From positions 10,927,501 through 10,991,500 of the forward strand of contig NC_087245.1 in the NCBI RefSeq assembly GCF_037042905.1: a stretch of 64,000 nucleotides of DNA, given 5' to 3'. The notes under the pieces are model-generated. The model did not search any database, was not told the DNA's origin, and saw nothing but the letters and a program-made list of their open reading frames with translations. Shown here piece by piece: positions 23,701 through 34,913 of this stretch. Source of the stretch: Lytechinus pictus. Its lineage: Eukaryota; Echinodermata; Echinoidea; Temnopleuroida; Toxopneustidae. The position numbers and the translations under genes were made by a program. Position 1 is the stretch's first letter. Each line of letters opens with the position of its first letter.

Positions 23701-26295
23701 TGCAAAATTTCCTCTGATGATAACGATATAGAACTGATCTCCTTCAGACTGAAGTTTCGACAAGTGTTCTGGATTTCTCTAAGAAGCTGTGGAAAAGATT
23801 AAATACACAGGTGTTACAAAAACATTGCAAAATTAGTAAATTTATATAAGATGCAGTTTTGTACTCTTCAAATTCCGAATTCAAAATATAGATCAAAATT
23901 GAAAATCAATCTAACAGTCTGGCAAGTCCAAGAAAAGGTCACCCTAGAAGACAAATTTCATATTTATTTTATGAAGTAATCTTTGATGGGAGTCGAAAGT
24001 ATAATTTTTGTATTAAATTTTAAAACTAAATTAGGAAAAATTTAGTGATGTATGCAAATTTATGCTAATTCAGGGCACCTCAAATTATGTATGGGACAAT
24101 TATGAAAATAATCATAGAAAATCAAAACAAAACTAATGAGATTTAAACAAAAGTTGGGAAATGGACTCAACATTTCATATTTTGAGGGGAATGGTGTTAT
24201 CTACATGAATATGCAAATTAGGTTGTGTCAAAGGATGAAATGTTCCAGATCATTTTTTTTTACCTTTGGAGACAGAAGACCTTCAAGATTGTCCCATGTC
24301 CCCTCCGCTATTGTCTCTGATATTGTCACCAATGCCTGGAAAACAAAAATAAAACATTATAAGTATCTAAAATTAATGCAATCAACATCTCATTGTGAGA
24401 ATATACATCATTATTGACCTCATTGACTAAAGACTTTTTGACATGAAAAAGTAAAAATGTTTACAATCATTTAACGCTAATTTCAAATAACATCACTCAG
24501 GTTATTACAAGAATGAGCATGACCAATTTTAAGTCTGAGCTGTGTCTGTTAGCAGGAATCCACTTTAATTAGTATCTGCTTTCCTGAATTATTCAATGAA
24601 TTGTCTATGATGATATATAAGGATTTGAGATGAAAAGCTGGGTTCCTATGGAATAGATGTGGCTATGACTTTTTAGTAAGGTGCCCAATGACCTCAATCC
24701 CCAAACCAATCAAACAGAGCCATGGAAAGCGATTTTTTTTACTGGGGGTGCTGAGGTAATTTGTAAAGCAAAAAAAAAAAAAATTCACTACAAAATCAAG
24801 GTCATTTTGGTTCCTTTTCCCCCTATTTTTATACACCTTCCAGAATTCCTGGGGTTGCTGCTTATGGAGAAAAATACACGCAGCACCCCCGCTTCCCAGG
24901 GCCATGCAATCAGACCATTAAAAAAAGTAAGGAGTTGACCCGTGGATTTGGAATGGTATTTATTTCATAGAATACTGCACCTAGCTAGCAGATTATCGTC
25001 TTTGTGACAGATCCACTAGGCCAATACCTACTGTAGCTGACTAGCTGTAGGGAACACCCACAACGAACAACATACAGACAGTGATAGACAGATGAATGTC
25101 CATTATGAAGCTGTTAACAGATGGATGACCCAAAACCCAGGTTAGATTTCTAGCCATCATGGTACTAGGTAGACACAATGTACATGTAGCAAGTTGATAA
25201 CACTGTGCGTTAAATTTTGTCATCTTTTATGGAATGCATACATGGAAGACAATTGGAACCACATTAGACATTTACATGTAACCCAATATTAACCTGACCA
25301 GAAGGCAGAGGCCCATTGCAGAAAAAAAAAATGCAATCAAATGCATCTTAAAAAATGTATTGCAACTTGAATTCAACCTCCGAATATGAGGCACTTCAGG
25401 CACTTGCACTTGAATTTTTTAGATGTTTTTAGTTAAACAAAACACTTCGGCAACAGGACCCCAGATGACAGTGTGATTCTGTGAAAAAGTAGTTTGATAA
25501 ATTAGCATATAAAGCAGTTTCAAGAGAAAGTTTGGAAAATAGTTAATCATGACATAGGTAGGCCTTACACAGTAAGTCAGTTACAAATTAATTTATCTAT
25601 TGCTTTAGTTTAGAAACATGCTTGATAATTTCAAATGGATCTAGTCTACCTTTCTTGGGGAAAAAACATCGTTAAAAAACAAGATGTACCGTACATTCTC
25701 TGACGTTAGCTATGCACTGTACAGCAGATTTAGAAATCTATGTGGGCAAATGTAAAAAAACAGTTTGCATGATTTGTAATTGGTCTTACTTGAAGCAATA
25801 AAATCAAATTTGATGACACTCTGATCTCTGTTATTAAAAAAGGAAAGCAAAAACAATCCTATTTTTATTTAATACCTGCTTAGCTCCTTGTGTAAATTCA
25901 TCAATTGAAAAATCTGGATCAAAATATGAACGAATTAACCAATAGAATATATTGTTTCTGATGACTTTGATAGGATTAGGAATAGCAACAAACACTGGTT
26001 TGATCTTTCCTTCAGATCCTCCTCTATCATCCGTGCTCATGCTCCTTCTGTTGTGTAATAAACAAGTTGTGGCCGAAGCTGCAGTTGGACTTGGAGTTCT
26101 TGTTACCAGCAGTGGCAATGCATCACAACTCCTTCCACTTTGTAAGAACGGTCCCAGACATAAACTCCTGTGTATTCTTTTGAATGCCGATTTCTCCGAT
26201 ATCACAGAAAACTTCCTTTTGACGCTAATGTCAATGCACTTCGTAGATTCTAAAGGAAGAAACATGCACTGCTTGAGTATCTTCATTCGATACAT
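20759..26295 (-). CDS. MAIP1: MAIP1-like mitochondrial m-AAA protease-interacting protein (complete, 5 exons)
   Basis: Exons on the minus strand: 25876-26295 (residues 1-140), 24264-24335 (141-164), 23660-23786, 22095-22254 and 20759-20867 (stop TGA at 20759-20761). Phases agree and give 295 residues, close to human MAIP1 (about 290). The N-terminus is basic and Ser/Thr-rich, as expected of a mitochondrial presequence. The core begins near IKPVFVAIPNP and has the Tim44-like segment YFDPDFSIDEFTQGAKQ, then DIAIHYDDKGGKFLFILMKF and a C-terminal NPQWMITYM block aligning with the human PDWTIARIEH region. In mammals MAIP1 binds the m-AAA protease AFG3L2 in the matrix and protects the calcium-uniporter subunit EMRE. 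I chose the ATG at 26295; in-frame ATGs at residues 4 and 11 are alternatives. Intron 3 holds a tandem-unit repeat (22390-23345). Identification rests on recalled similarity, strongest in exons 1, 4 and 5. Confidence 0.85.
22390..23345. repeat. Repeat with several internal units and an AGCTCATC...GATGAGCT frame, in MAIP1 intron 3
   Basis: GAGCTCATCCACC at 22397 is mirrored by GGATGAGCT at 23333-23341. Between them at least four imperfect units of roughly 110-180 bp repeat the ordered blocks GGTGAAC(C/T)TCATG, AGCTCTACCAGATGGA, AATCAAAATCGGTCAACAA and AAAGAAGA. The right end carries GGACGGACGACAGACAACGG and CTGGCCCTTTGGGCC, a composition familiar from dispersed repeats of marine invertebrates. 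Confidence 0.65.
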
Positions 26296-26535
26296 GTTCA
26301 AACCGGGGTGTTTTTTATGAGCCCGGAGAAGATTACCAGAATCCAGTTAAAGATTTTGTGCGAAGTCGAAGATTCTGTAAGCCAATGGCAGTGTATTTAG
26401 CGCTTGAGAGGTACTTTTACCAGCGACACTTTACTTCGGCCGGCCGCCGCGCCAGAGCTAGCCTACCGGACAGAGCCGATCGATCGCGATCGTGCCTATC
26501 TCTAAAGCGTCCCGAGGAGGCCGGGCTAGCCATTA
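26296..26535 (-). promoter_or_regulatory. Likely MAIP1 promoter region, CpG-rich
   Basis: Upstream of the MAIP1 start, 26420-26530 is rich in CG (CGGCCGGCCGCCGCGCC and GATCGATCGCGATCG) in an otherwise AT-rich neighbourhood, as expected for a short CpG-rich promoter. The start site is not resolvable. Confidence 0.4.
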
Positions 26536-26578
26536 TCAAGCGAAAAGACTTCTTTTTTTTTCTCGCCAAATTTGAACT

Positions 26579-26803
26579 CAGGGGCTGATCCAGCATTTTT
26601 TAAAGGAGGGGTGGGGGGTGTGCATATTTTCCCCAGGAAAATTGACAAGCAAAAAAAAAGAAAAAAAAAGAAAGTCCTCCATTTCAGGGGGGGGGGGGGG
26701 GGGGCACACGTGTTACAGAAATTGGCATACTTACATTAAAAATGTAGGGCCTCCATCCCTTTCAAAAGGGCCCAGGCTGTGCCCCCTGGAAGATCCGCCA
26801 GTG
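26579..26803. mobile_element. 225-bp hAT-like MITE with near-perfect 8-bp target duplication
   Basis: The left end CAGGGGCTGATCCAG and right end GGAAGATCCGCCAGTG form imperfect inverted termini of the CAGTGGCGGATC type. The flanking octamers are TTTGAACT (26571-26578) and CTTGAACT (26804-26811), 7 of 8 matching. The interior contains a run of about 18 G near 26687. A solitary left end of the same family is at about 61148. Confidence 0.7.
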
Positions 26804-27344
26804 CTTGAACTGTATCATTATTTTTACTTTTCGCTAGTGATTGTAAGATTATTGCAAATATTAAAAAACAATATTAAAAAATGTACATACCGGTACGAAA
26901 TATTAAACAAAAATGAGTTGTAAAACATTAAAAAAACATTTTTATACTGATTTTTTTTCTAATATGCATTTGATCAGAATTAAGTTTTAAAAATAAGCAG
27001 TTAAAGGGCTTTATTTATAGATTTAAAACCAAATTTGTATTTAATGCACTAAAATTTGCATAATTGATTCAAATAAAGAAGGCCCTATTTAAAATCATGC
27101 TTTCATTAATTGAAACCCCATAGATTTTGACATTTTCTACCATTAGAAAGTCAAAAGGGGCCTAAGCTTTCGATCCTTGCAAATGACAAACATAAATTAT
27201 AAAGTGGAACAACCATAATATAGACCACAGACAAGCTACAGCAACACTAGAAACAAGGAGACAAAAGGGGCATTAGTGAGTAGAGAAGACCAATCAGGTT
27301 AGTGAAGGGGATGAAAGAAAAGGAGTAGGCAGACACAAAGGTAA

Positions 27345-27650
27345 GTTACAAAAGTAAGGCCAGTAAAAGACCTCAAGCCAATTAGAGGGATTCAGATAAT
27401 GAGGCAGGCAACATCAAACAGGATCTGGAACAAAACAGTGATAGAGCTAGGGTATGAGGAAGAGATGAATAACAAGAGAATTAGTGAGAGGTGGGTCAAA
27501 CAGGTTACAAAGAAAGGCATAATAAAGTGGTGCATAAGAGTGGGGGGGAAAAGGGAAAAGAATGGGGAACAACTGATAATGTGCAAAAGACATATAAGTA
27601 TATATGATAAAGCATTAAACAAACTAAGAGAAGAAGGTAAGTGTAAATAG
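27345..27650 (+). CDS. Unrecognised open frame of about 100 codons, doubtful
   Basis: After an in-frame stop at 27342-27344 the frame stays open to the TAG ending at 27650, with its first ATG at 27399. The product is very Lys/Arg-rich (for example RISERWVKQVTKKGIIKWC and HISIYDKALNKLREEGK). An AATAAA follows at about 27829. I do not recognise a family. It could be the decayed 3' part of a retroelement ORF or a chance frame in AG-rich DNA. No splice partner was found. Confidence 0.2.
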   Translation, partial: VTKVRPVKDLKPIRGIQIMRQATSNRIWNKTVIELGYEEEMNNKRISERWVKQVTKKGIIKWCIRVGGKREKNGEQLIMCKRHISIYDKALNKLREEGKCK

Positions 27651-28764
27651 GTATCTATAAGTGATATGTATATAAATATCCAAAAAAGAAATGTATATAA
27701 AAAAAATATAAATACACATAATTCTAATCCGCTAGGTGTCACGGGAAAAAACATAAGACTATACTGTATACCATTGTGCAAATTCTTATCGGTCCAAAGA
27801 CACCGGGACTACATATGTATGTAGGAGGAATAAACTTATAAAATGTTGACTTACTTTAGTGTTCTTCTTTTAACTGTTAAAAATGAGTCAGGCAGCATAT
27901 TGGCATTAAAACGAAACATAAATAATGCCGTTTGCAAAAAAAAAAAGAAATCTATATATATATAGCTTCAAGCAAAATTAAGTTTTACAAATAATGGGTT
28001 TGCTTATCAGACCCATTACATAATTTTGCGAATTGCTTTCTTTTGCATATTAATATATTGATAGTTGACACCTTGGATGTCAATATAATAATATCCTATC
28101 ATTAAAAAATACTTTTAATTTGTATAATAAACCACTAAAGGCACATCCTGTTCATGATAACAGAGAAGAATTAATGCAAGAGCTTTGATCTAAATTTTGT
28201 TTGTTGTTCAAAATAAATGGAATATCAGGGAGATCCAAGTGTCCAATACAGTGAATAGAAAAGGTATGCTCCTTCAAGAATAACTGATGAAAACTGTAAT
28301 TCCATTCCACTGTTTTTTAACAAAAACACGTACTCTTGAAGGCCTTCTATTGAAAATCACGCAGTGTGACTTGTTTTGCAATTCCTGGTCGCAGATTAAG
28401 ACACTATTAAGTGGATTCTGAGCAGTTTTTAAATCATGACTGCAGATCAATAACTAAACCCATGCACGAGCTGAAATTTTCAGTATACTGTCTGACATAT
28501 GCAAAGGAATTCGAATTTGCAGTGCATAAAAATATGCATAGTTCACTACTCAATAATGCAAGCACAAAGAACTAGCTGAATTTTTTAAAGATTCCTACCT
28601 AGAAACTGGACAAATTATGCATAAGCCTATATAAGTTTTGATTAAAAACTTGAATTTGCGAGCGCGAAGCGCGAGCTGATTTTTTTTCAGATTTAGACCT
28701 ACACTGTAAAAAATAGTGGGTAAAATTTCAACTAGCACGAGGGTAATTATAAGTCCAACAATTT

Positions 28765-31700
28765 TTTTCATTCTGGAAAATGAATAACTCACTCCTGAAA
28801 AAAACGGCGATTATAAAACTGGTGTCATTAATGTTATCACTCATACTAAAAATGAATTTAAAGCAGAATGTGATCCTCATTATATTTGGGACCTATGTAA
28901 GTTGAGAATTAAAGATTATACTATATCTTTTGCTAAGAAGCTTAGGAAAGCCGAGAAGGAAGAATTAATTTCATTGGAAAAAGAATTAGAATGTTTACAT
29001 GTGCAACTTTATGCAGGTAATTCGGAGATATATAGAAGAACGGATGATTAGTGTTCAAAGAAAGGTTAATATGTATTACAAAAAGCAATGCGATGGTGCA
29101 AAAGTTAGGTATAGAGTTACACATTTTGAAGAAAGTGAGAGCAATATTTCATACTTTTTAAATTTAGAACATAGGAATAGTACAAAAAAATATATATCAG
29201 GGATAAAGATAGGAAAGAAAGTAGTAACACATAGGGACAAAATTATGAAGTCAGTAGAAAAGTTTTATTCTACATTATACACAACACAAAATCCCGATCT
29301 GTTGTTGATCGAAGCGTATCTTAAAGAAATAAATCACCCTCATTTATGTGGTAGTGAAGCCGAAGAATGCGAGGGACTGATCTCAATTAAAGATGCCATG
29401 GCACAAATGCGTTAAAGGGAATGAGTCTCAATAAAACACCCGGTATCGACGGATTAACAGTAGAGTTTTTTAGGGAATTTTGGGTTGATATACAAGATCT
29501 TGTTGTAAATAGTTTAAATGAAGGTTATAGCAAAGGTAAGCTTAGTTTTTTGCAGAGAAAGGGTGTTGTAACTTTGTTATTTAAAGGTGGAGACTCGATG
29601 GAATTGGGTAACTGGCGACCAATAACATTACTTAATACTGATTACAAAATACTTGCTACAGTACTATCAAACAGACTCCAAAAGGTTTTAACTCATTTAA
29701 TTAATGAAGACCAAGTAGGTTATATCAAGGGCAGGAGTGGTATTTATAATGCCAGAATAATCCAGGATGTTATAGATTATAGCATTTTTAACAAAACCGA
29801 TGGTGCAATTATAATTTGCCGATTTTCAGAAAGCATTCTATACGTTAGAATGGAAGTTTATTGATGCTTGTTTAAAGATATATGGTTTTAAATATAGTTT
29901 TAGGAAATGGATTTCAGTTATATATAATGATCCCCATCTTAATATATTAACGAATGGATGGTTAACAAGAGATATAAAGCCATCGCGGGGTATAAGACAG
30001 GGCTGTCCCTTATTCGCATTAATATTTATACTTTGCATTGAAACCCTTGCAAATCAGATAAGACAAAATAATAATATCATAGGTTTGAGCATTGGTTACA
30101 AACATGAAAATAAGAATACTTTTAAGATACTGCAGTTAGCAGATGATATGACATTATTTGTTAGGACAGTTATATCAGGCAATACAGCTATTAATATCAT
30201 TAGAAACTTTGAAACATATTCTGGAATTCATTTAAATGAAAACAAAACAAAATCTATTTGGCTGGGAAACGACAATCCGACAAATAATATTGGAAATATA
30301 TTATGGGAGGACGTTTATGATAAGTCTCTTGGTATTCATTTTTGCAAAAAGAAGCATTTAAGTTTAGAAATGAATTAGTCTGAACAAAGAATATTAAAAA
30401 TTAAACAGTTGTTACAAATATGGAAACAGAGAAACCTTACGTTAAGAGGGAAAATTTTAATATTAAAATCGTTGATTATGTCGAAAATAATTTATACATC
30501 ACAAGTTCTTTCTTGTCCTAAAGAAATAGTAAAGGAGCTCGATAAATTATTTTTTAATTTCTTATGAAAAGGTTAAACGGACTAATGTAGTAAGCACAAT
30601 AGATGAAGGTGGCCTAAATATGTTAGATGTTGAAACAAAAGTTGCGTCGTTGAATTTATTTTGGCTTTGTAAATATTTGAGTGATGAGTTAAACCCTGGA
30701 TGTAAATGTATGTTTGATTACTGGTTTCAGCAACTGGGTGGTATAAAATTTATTATGAATTGTAAATATAATATTAAAAACAAATGTTTTTTGGAAAACA
30801 GGATGCCTTATTTCTATTATAACTTGCTATCAACGTTTTTCTTATTAAAAAGGTATAACTATTCAAGAAATATTCAAGCAGATATACAGGATAATTATCA
30901 AAAAGAAATGATTTGGCTAATCTTATACAAAGGGAAAATTTTATTTTATATGAATTGGATAAACTCTGATATTTTGTTTGTGGGGGATTTAATGGATGAT
31001 AAGGGTTTTCTATACCTATAGATAAGATTAGCGCTAAAATAGTAGTTAAGGACGGAAGGTGGTACAGTCAGTATGCTCGTATACGACAGGCTATTGAGTT
31101 ATGTGGCAACATGTCTCTTTTTTCTAATACAAGTTTATTACAAAAGAAGTATTCGGAATTTAGATCCAATGTTAATGTATATAATGATATTAGATTGGTT
31201 GATAGTATTATTAGGAAAATATATTATGAATTGATCCAAGTAAAAACTGAAGAATCTAGAGCAGAGGAATTTTGGTGTAATACCTTAGTATTTGACTGTT
31301 TACCAATTTGGACAGATGTTTGGTTATTTAAGTTAAAGTTAGTTAAGGATTATGTACTGGTCAATTTTAATTTTAAGTTCATGTATAATATTTTGGCAAC
31401 ACCAGCTAACCTTTTTAGATGGAAATTAAAAGAAAATGACCAATGTTTTTACTGTGATCAAAAAGGTGATTGCAGTTATATGTTTTTCTCTTGTAACATA
31501 ATGATAATATTTTGGAAAAAAGTTGAAGAAAATGTACAGAAATATATTTTGCCAAATTTTCATTTCCAGCCATGTTATATATTATCAGGAATTTCATTTA
31601 GATCAAAAGAAAAAAATGATGTAGATATAATTTTGAATTATGCTTTATATACCATTTATAAATGTTTCGCTGGAAAAGAATCTAAAAGGAAAATAACGAT

Positions 31701-31893
31701 TCAAAGGCTGTTTAATATTTTGTTTTACCTATTAAGATATCGTTTACAGATAGAAGAAAATGTGAAATCCAGAAAACCATGTATTTCCCTCCAGAAATGG
31801 AGGCAAATGTTAGCACTGTGAATATATTTTGTTTGATGAATAAAGAAGACCAGCAATGGTTATTTTACAAAAAAAAAAAAAAAAAAAAAAAAA
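28765..31893 (+). mobile_element. 5'-truncated Tx1/L1-like LINE with A-tail and 16-bp target duplication
   Basis: ATAAGTCCAACAATTT occurs at 28749-28764 and again at 31893-31908, directly after an A-tail of about 26 nt (31868-31893). This is the classic footprint of target-primed reverse transcription. The 5' end begins downstream of where the endonuclease domain would be, so the insert is a dead-on-arrival copy. It sits inside a small MITE. Confidence 0.93.
28807..31821 (+). pseudogene. Broken LINE ORF2: reverse transcriptase and C-terminal Cys-rich region
   Basis: The frame is interrupted by several shifts and stops (for example near 29040, 29415, 29840, 30378 and 31020). In order: a basic helical region (WDLCKLRIKDY), the RT fingers (KTPGIDGLTVEFF and LGNWRPITLLNTDYKIL), RT motif GIRQGCPLFALIF (about 29990-30030), the catalytic LADDMTLF (about 30138-30162), and a C-terminal CFYC-x-C-x-FFSC-x-FW zinc-knuckle-like segment (about 31440-31515). 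The GDSMELGNWRP style and the zf-RVT-like tail suggest the Tx1/L1 clade. Clade assignment is by recall, not by a tree. Confidence 0.85.
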
Positions 31894-32344
31894 TAAGTCC
31901 AACAATTTGGGGCAGTATCCAATGCGGGAAGCATATTGTCCAGTAAGGTTAAAAAATAACCAGCTATTTAAGAGTGGGCACATTTTCATTACAATAATAA
32001 AAATGCCTAAAAGAAATGCCCAATGTTGGTTGGACACAATTACCCTCATGGAGCATTTTTACCCATATTTTTTAGAGTGTAAAAATAAGGATATTCCAGG
32101 CCATGCTACCATGAATGGTTTTCAATCAAACAATATTATTGCATTTTTAGTAATTACATGCAGGATATTGATGCGAGCGAGTAACCGAAAAAACGCTATA
32201 TCAATTAAGATTAACATTTTTAAGACGACCTGAACTTAACTCGACAGTTCTATCATGTTTTTAATTAAGAACGTATATTAGAGCGCAAAGTGTTAGCTGA
32301 TTATTATTCAGATAGGCCTAAAACATGACATTCGAATCAATGTT

Positions 32345-33205
32345 ACCATGAACATAGTGGCGTAACAGGGGTCGGTGGCCAGGGGGGGGGGGCAAGAGCA
32401 AACATTTTCCCGGTCATATCATGGTATAAACAGGCGTAATGGTGTAATGAGGCGACGATTTTGAGAGGGCCAGATATTGCGTATCGGGCAGAATTTATCT
32501 TTTAAAAAAGTTGCGAGCGAGCGAAGCAAGCGAGCAAAAAATTTGACATTTTTAATACAAAAATCAAATTTTGTGATAGATTTTGACATGATATCAGTGG
32601 CGTAACAGGCGGGGGACAGGGGGGCAAGCTGCCCCCCTGGCGGATTTCACCGGGAAAATAAAAAAAAAACGGGAAAAAGAGGAAAGGGAGGGAGAAAGAA
32701 AGGGAAAGGGGAAGGAAAGGGAAAAGGAAAGGGAAAAGTGAAAAGAAAACGAAAAAAAAAATCCTTTTTTAAATGATAAAGGAAGGAATTAAGCGGGAAA
32801 GGGAACGAAAGAAGAACATTTGAGAAAGAACAAATCATTCTGAAATAGGCCTATGTAATGCAATAGCATGATGGGAAATAAATCAAAAGATGACAAAGTG
32901 GCACAAATATAGCGGGAAACGAAGGTAGAAAGGAATTAGTCAAGAGCTAAATTGGAAAACAAAGAAATGGGACAAGAAAAAAAAATAATAACACGACCGG
33001 GCTGCTGAGGATTGAGAGTAAAGAGCGGGAAGAAAGATGGACAGTATACAACATTGTGCTATAAGCTTGCTAAATTTTGTGCAAATAAGCTATCGGGGCT
33101 TTGCCCTATTATATAGACCCCACGCAGTAGGGGTCCTTATCTATAACATTCAAATGGCTCTATAACGCCCCCCTGTAGGGACCCTTCCTACATTAAGCTT
33201 TGCGT
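32345..33205 (+). repeat. Arm A of two dispersed repeats (X at 32345-32525, Y at 32595-33205)
   Basis: X starts AGTGGCGTAACAGGGGTCGG and ends in a GCGAGCGAG-rich block. Y starts CAGTGGCGTAACAGG, contains purine-rich AGGGAAAGG sequence, and ends TAGGGACCCTTCCTACATT. Both recur inverted at 34015-34176 and 34183-34740. AGTGGCGTAAC ends resemble hAT termini. No transposase is seen. Confidence 0.75.
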
Positions 33206-34014
33206 TCAATCACTGGCATATAGGCGCGGGGGGGGGGGGGGGGGTCTTGGTTCTACACCCAAGAGGAATTATTATAGGAGACAACGTATAATGAAATTAA
33301 TGGAAACAATGAAATGTGTTATTTGCTGAATAAATATAATGGAAAAATCTATTACATAATAAGAATTTAATTTCAATAGGCACTCTTTTTGCAGCTCGCT
33401 TTGCTCGCTGGCAACTTTTTACAAATTTTCCCACATTGCTTTGTTTTGCCCCCTCAAAATATTTGGTTCATTACGCAACTGGGTTGAATAAAATGTTGTG
33501 TAAAAGCTACATTCTGTATATACCCGCGATTTGATTAAAAATAGCGGCAATCTGCGAGGTTTAAATGGCTTTGATATCAAGACCCCATCCGCATTACACT
33601 GCCGTATATGAGTATGGAAGGGTTGGGCCATGGCCCCAAAAGTTCTACAAACAAGAGCAAAAAAAAAAAGGAGGAAAGAAAAGCAAAGGAAAAGTGAAGG
33701 ATATGATTTTATTTACTGAATATAATGTCAAAAAATATCTCAAAGTTAGATTCTCATGAAAAGGTGATATTTTTCTCGGTCGCTTCGCTCGCTCAGGACT
33801 TATATTAAGCAGCTTTTTAGCACATGCGCCATACTGTACCCATCGTTTTTTTTGTACTCTTCACGCAACTGCCGCAAATAATCCTGTTCACAGTGGGGTA
33901 CAGACCACACAAAAAAAAGGAATGGAAAGAGAGAAGAATAAAATATATTATTCTTTGGATATCATGTCAAAATCTATCACAAAATTGGATTTTTGTATTA
34001 AAATGTCAAAAATT

Positions 34015-34740
34015 TTGCTCGTTCGCAACTTTTTTTAAAGATAAATTCTGCCCGATACGCAATATCTGGCCCTCTTAAAATCGTTGCCTCATTACGCTTG
34101 TTCATACCATGATATGACCGGGAAATTTGTTGCTCTTGCCCCCCCCCCCCTGGCCACCGACCCCTGTTACGCCGCTGCATGTAATGTAGGAAGGGTCCCT
34201 ACAGGGGGGGGGGCGTTATAGAGCCATTTGAATGTTATAGATGAAGAGCCCTACTGCGTGGGGTCTGGGGCAAAGGCCCGGTAGCTTATTTTCATAAAAT
34301 TTAGCAAGCATATAGCACAATGTTGTATACTGTCCATCTTTCTTCCCGCTCTTTACTTTCAATCCTCGGCAGCCCGGTCGTGTTATTATTTTTTTTTCTT
34401 GTCCCATTTCTTTGTTTTCCAATTTAGCTCTTGACTAATTCCATTCTACCTTCGTTTCCCGCTATTGTTTGCCACTTTGTCACCTTTTGATTTATTTCCC
34501 ATCATGCTATTGCATTACATAGGCCTATTTCAGAATGATTTGTTCTTTCTCAAATGTTCTTCTTTCATTCTTTTTCCCGCTTAATTCCTTCCTTTTTCAT
34601 TAAACAAAAATATTTTTTCTTCGTTTTCTTTTCACTTTTCCCTTTCACTTTCCTTTTCCGCTTTTCATTTCCCCATCCCTTCCCCTTTCTTTCTCCCTCC
34701 CTTTTCTCTTTTTCCCGTTTTTTTTATTTTCCCGGTGAAA
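34015..34740 (-). repeat. Arm B, inverted copies of repeats X (34015-34176) and Y (34183-34740)
   Basis: Reverse complements of arm A blocks are read in order: CCCGATACGCAATATCTGGC, then CCTGTTACGCCGCTG, then AGGAAGGGTCCCTACAGG, and finally the pyrimidine-rich strand ending CCCGGTGAAA. The order in each arm (X then Y on the plus strand) shows two separate repeats, each inverted between arms, rather than one simple palindrome. Confidence 0.75.
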
Positions 34741-34753
34741 CAGGATATGGGTA

Positions 34754-34911
34754 CACTCTAAAAAACGAAGAGCTACGACGAGGCGCTGATTATTTTGTTT
34801 ACTTCATATTTGAACGAGAAAAATCAGCACTTCGAAGTGCAGTCACTATCAAATACACGTTCTTTATAAGGGCTAAAATTTGCTCTTCGTTGCTTTTCGT
34901 TTTTTAGAGTG
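34754..34911. mobile_element. 158-bp MITE with CACTCTAAAAAACG ends
   Basis: TACACTCTAAAAAACGAAGA at the left is mirrored by CGTTTTTTAGAGTGTA at the right. TA flanks both sides. GGATATGG precedes the left TA and GGATATGC follows the right one, so a 7-8 bp duplication is also possible. The termini resemble those of the 28702-32079 element. Confidence 0.75.
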
Positions 34912-34913
34912 TA

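Larger units (their letters stand above)
28702..32079. mobile_element. CACTSTAAAAAA-ended MITE with TA duplication, split by a LINE
   Basis: Left part 28702-28764 and right part 31909-32079 are the two halves of one element. CACTGTAAAAAATA at the left has an inverted partner ending TTTTTTAGAGTG at the right, and the arms extend through GGGTAAAA, GAGGGTAATT and GTCCAAC blocks for about 60 bp. TA dinucleotides flank it at 28700-28701 and 32080-32081. Without the LINE it would be only about 234 bp. Confidence 0.85.

Noticed and set aside
25952-26320. 122-residue plus-strand open frame
   Set aside because: It is antisense to MAIP1 exon 1, whose minus-strand reading joins four further exons in phase.
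27392-27781. 129-residue open frame on the minus strand
   Set aside because: It is the antisense of an A/G-rich stretch and gives a Phe/Leu/Ser/Ile-rich low-complexity product with no recognisable family.
34554-34907. 117-residue plus-strand open frame
   Set aside because: It lies in the pyrimidine-rich strand of dispersed repeat Y and runs into a MITE. The product is Phe/Ser low-complexity.
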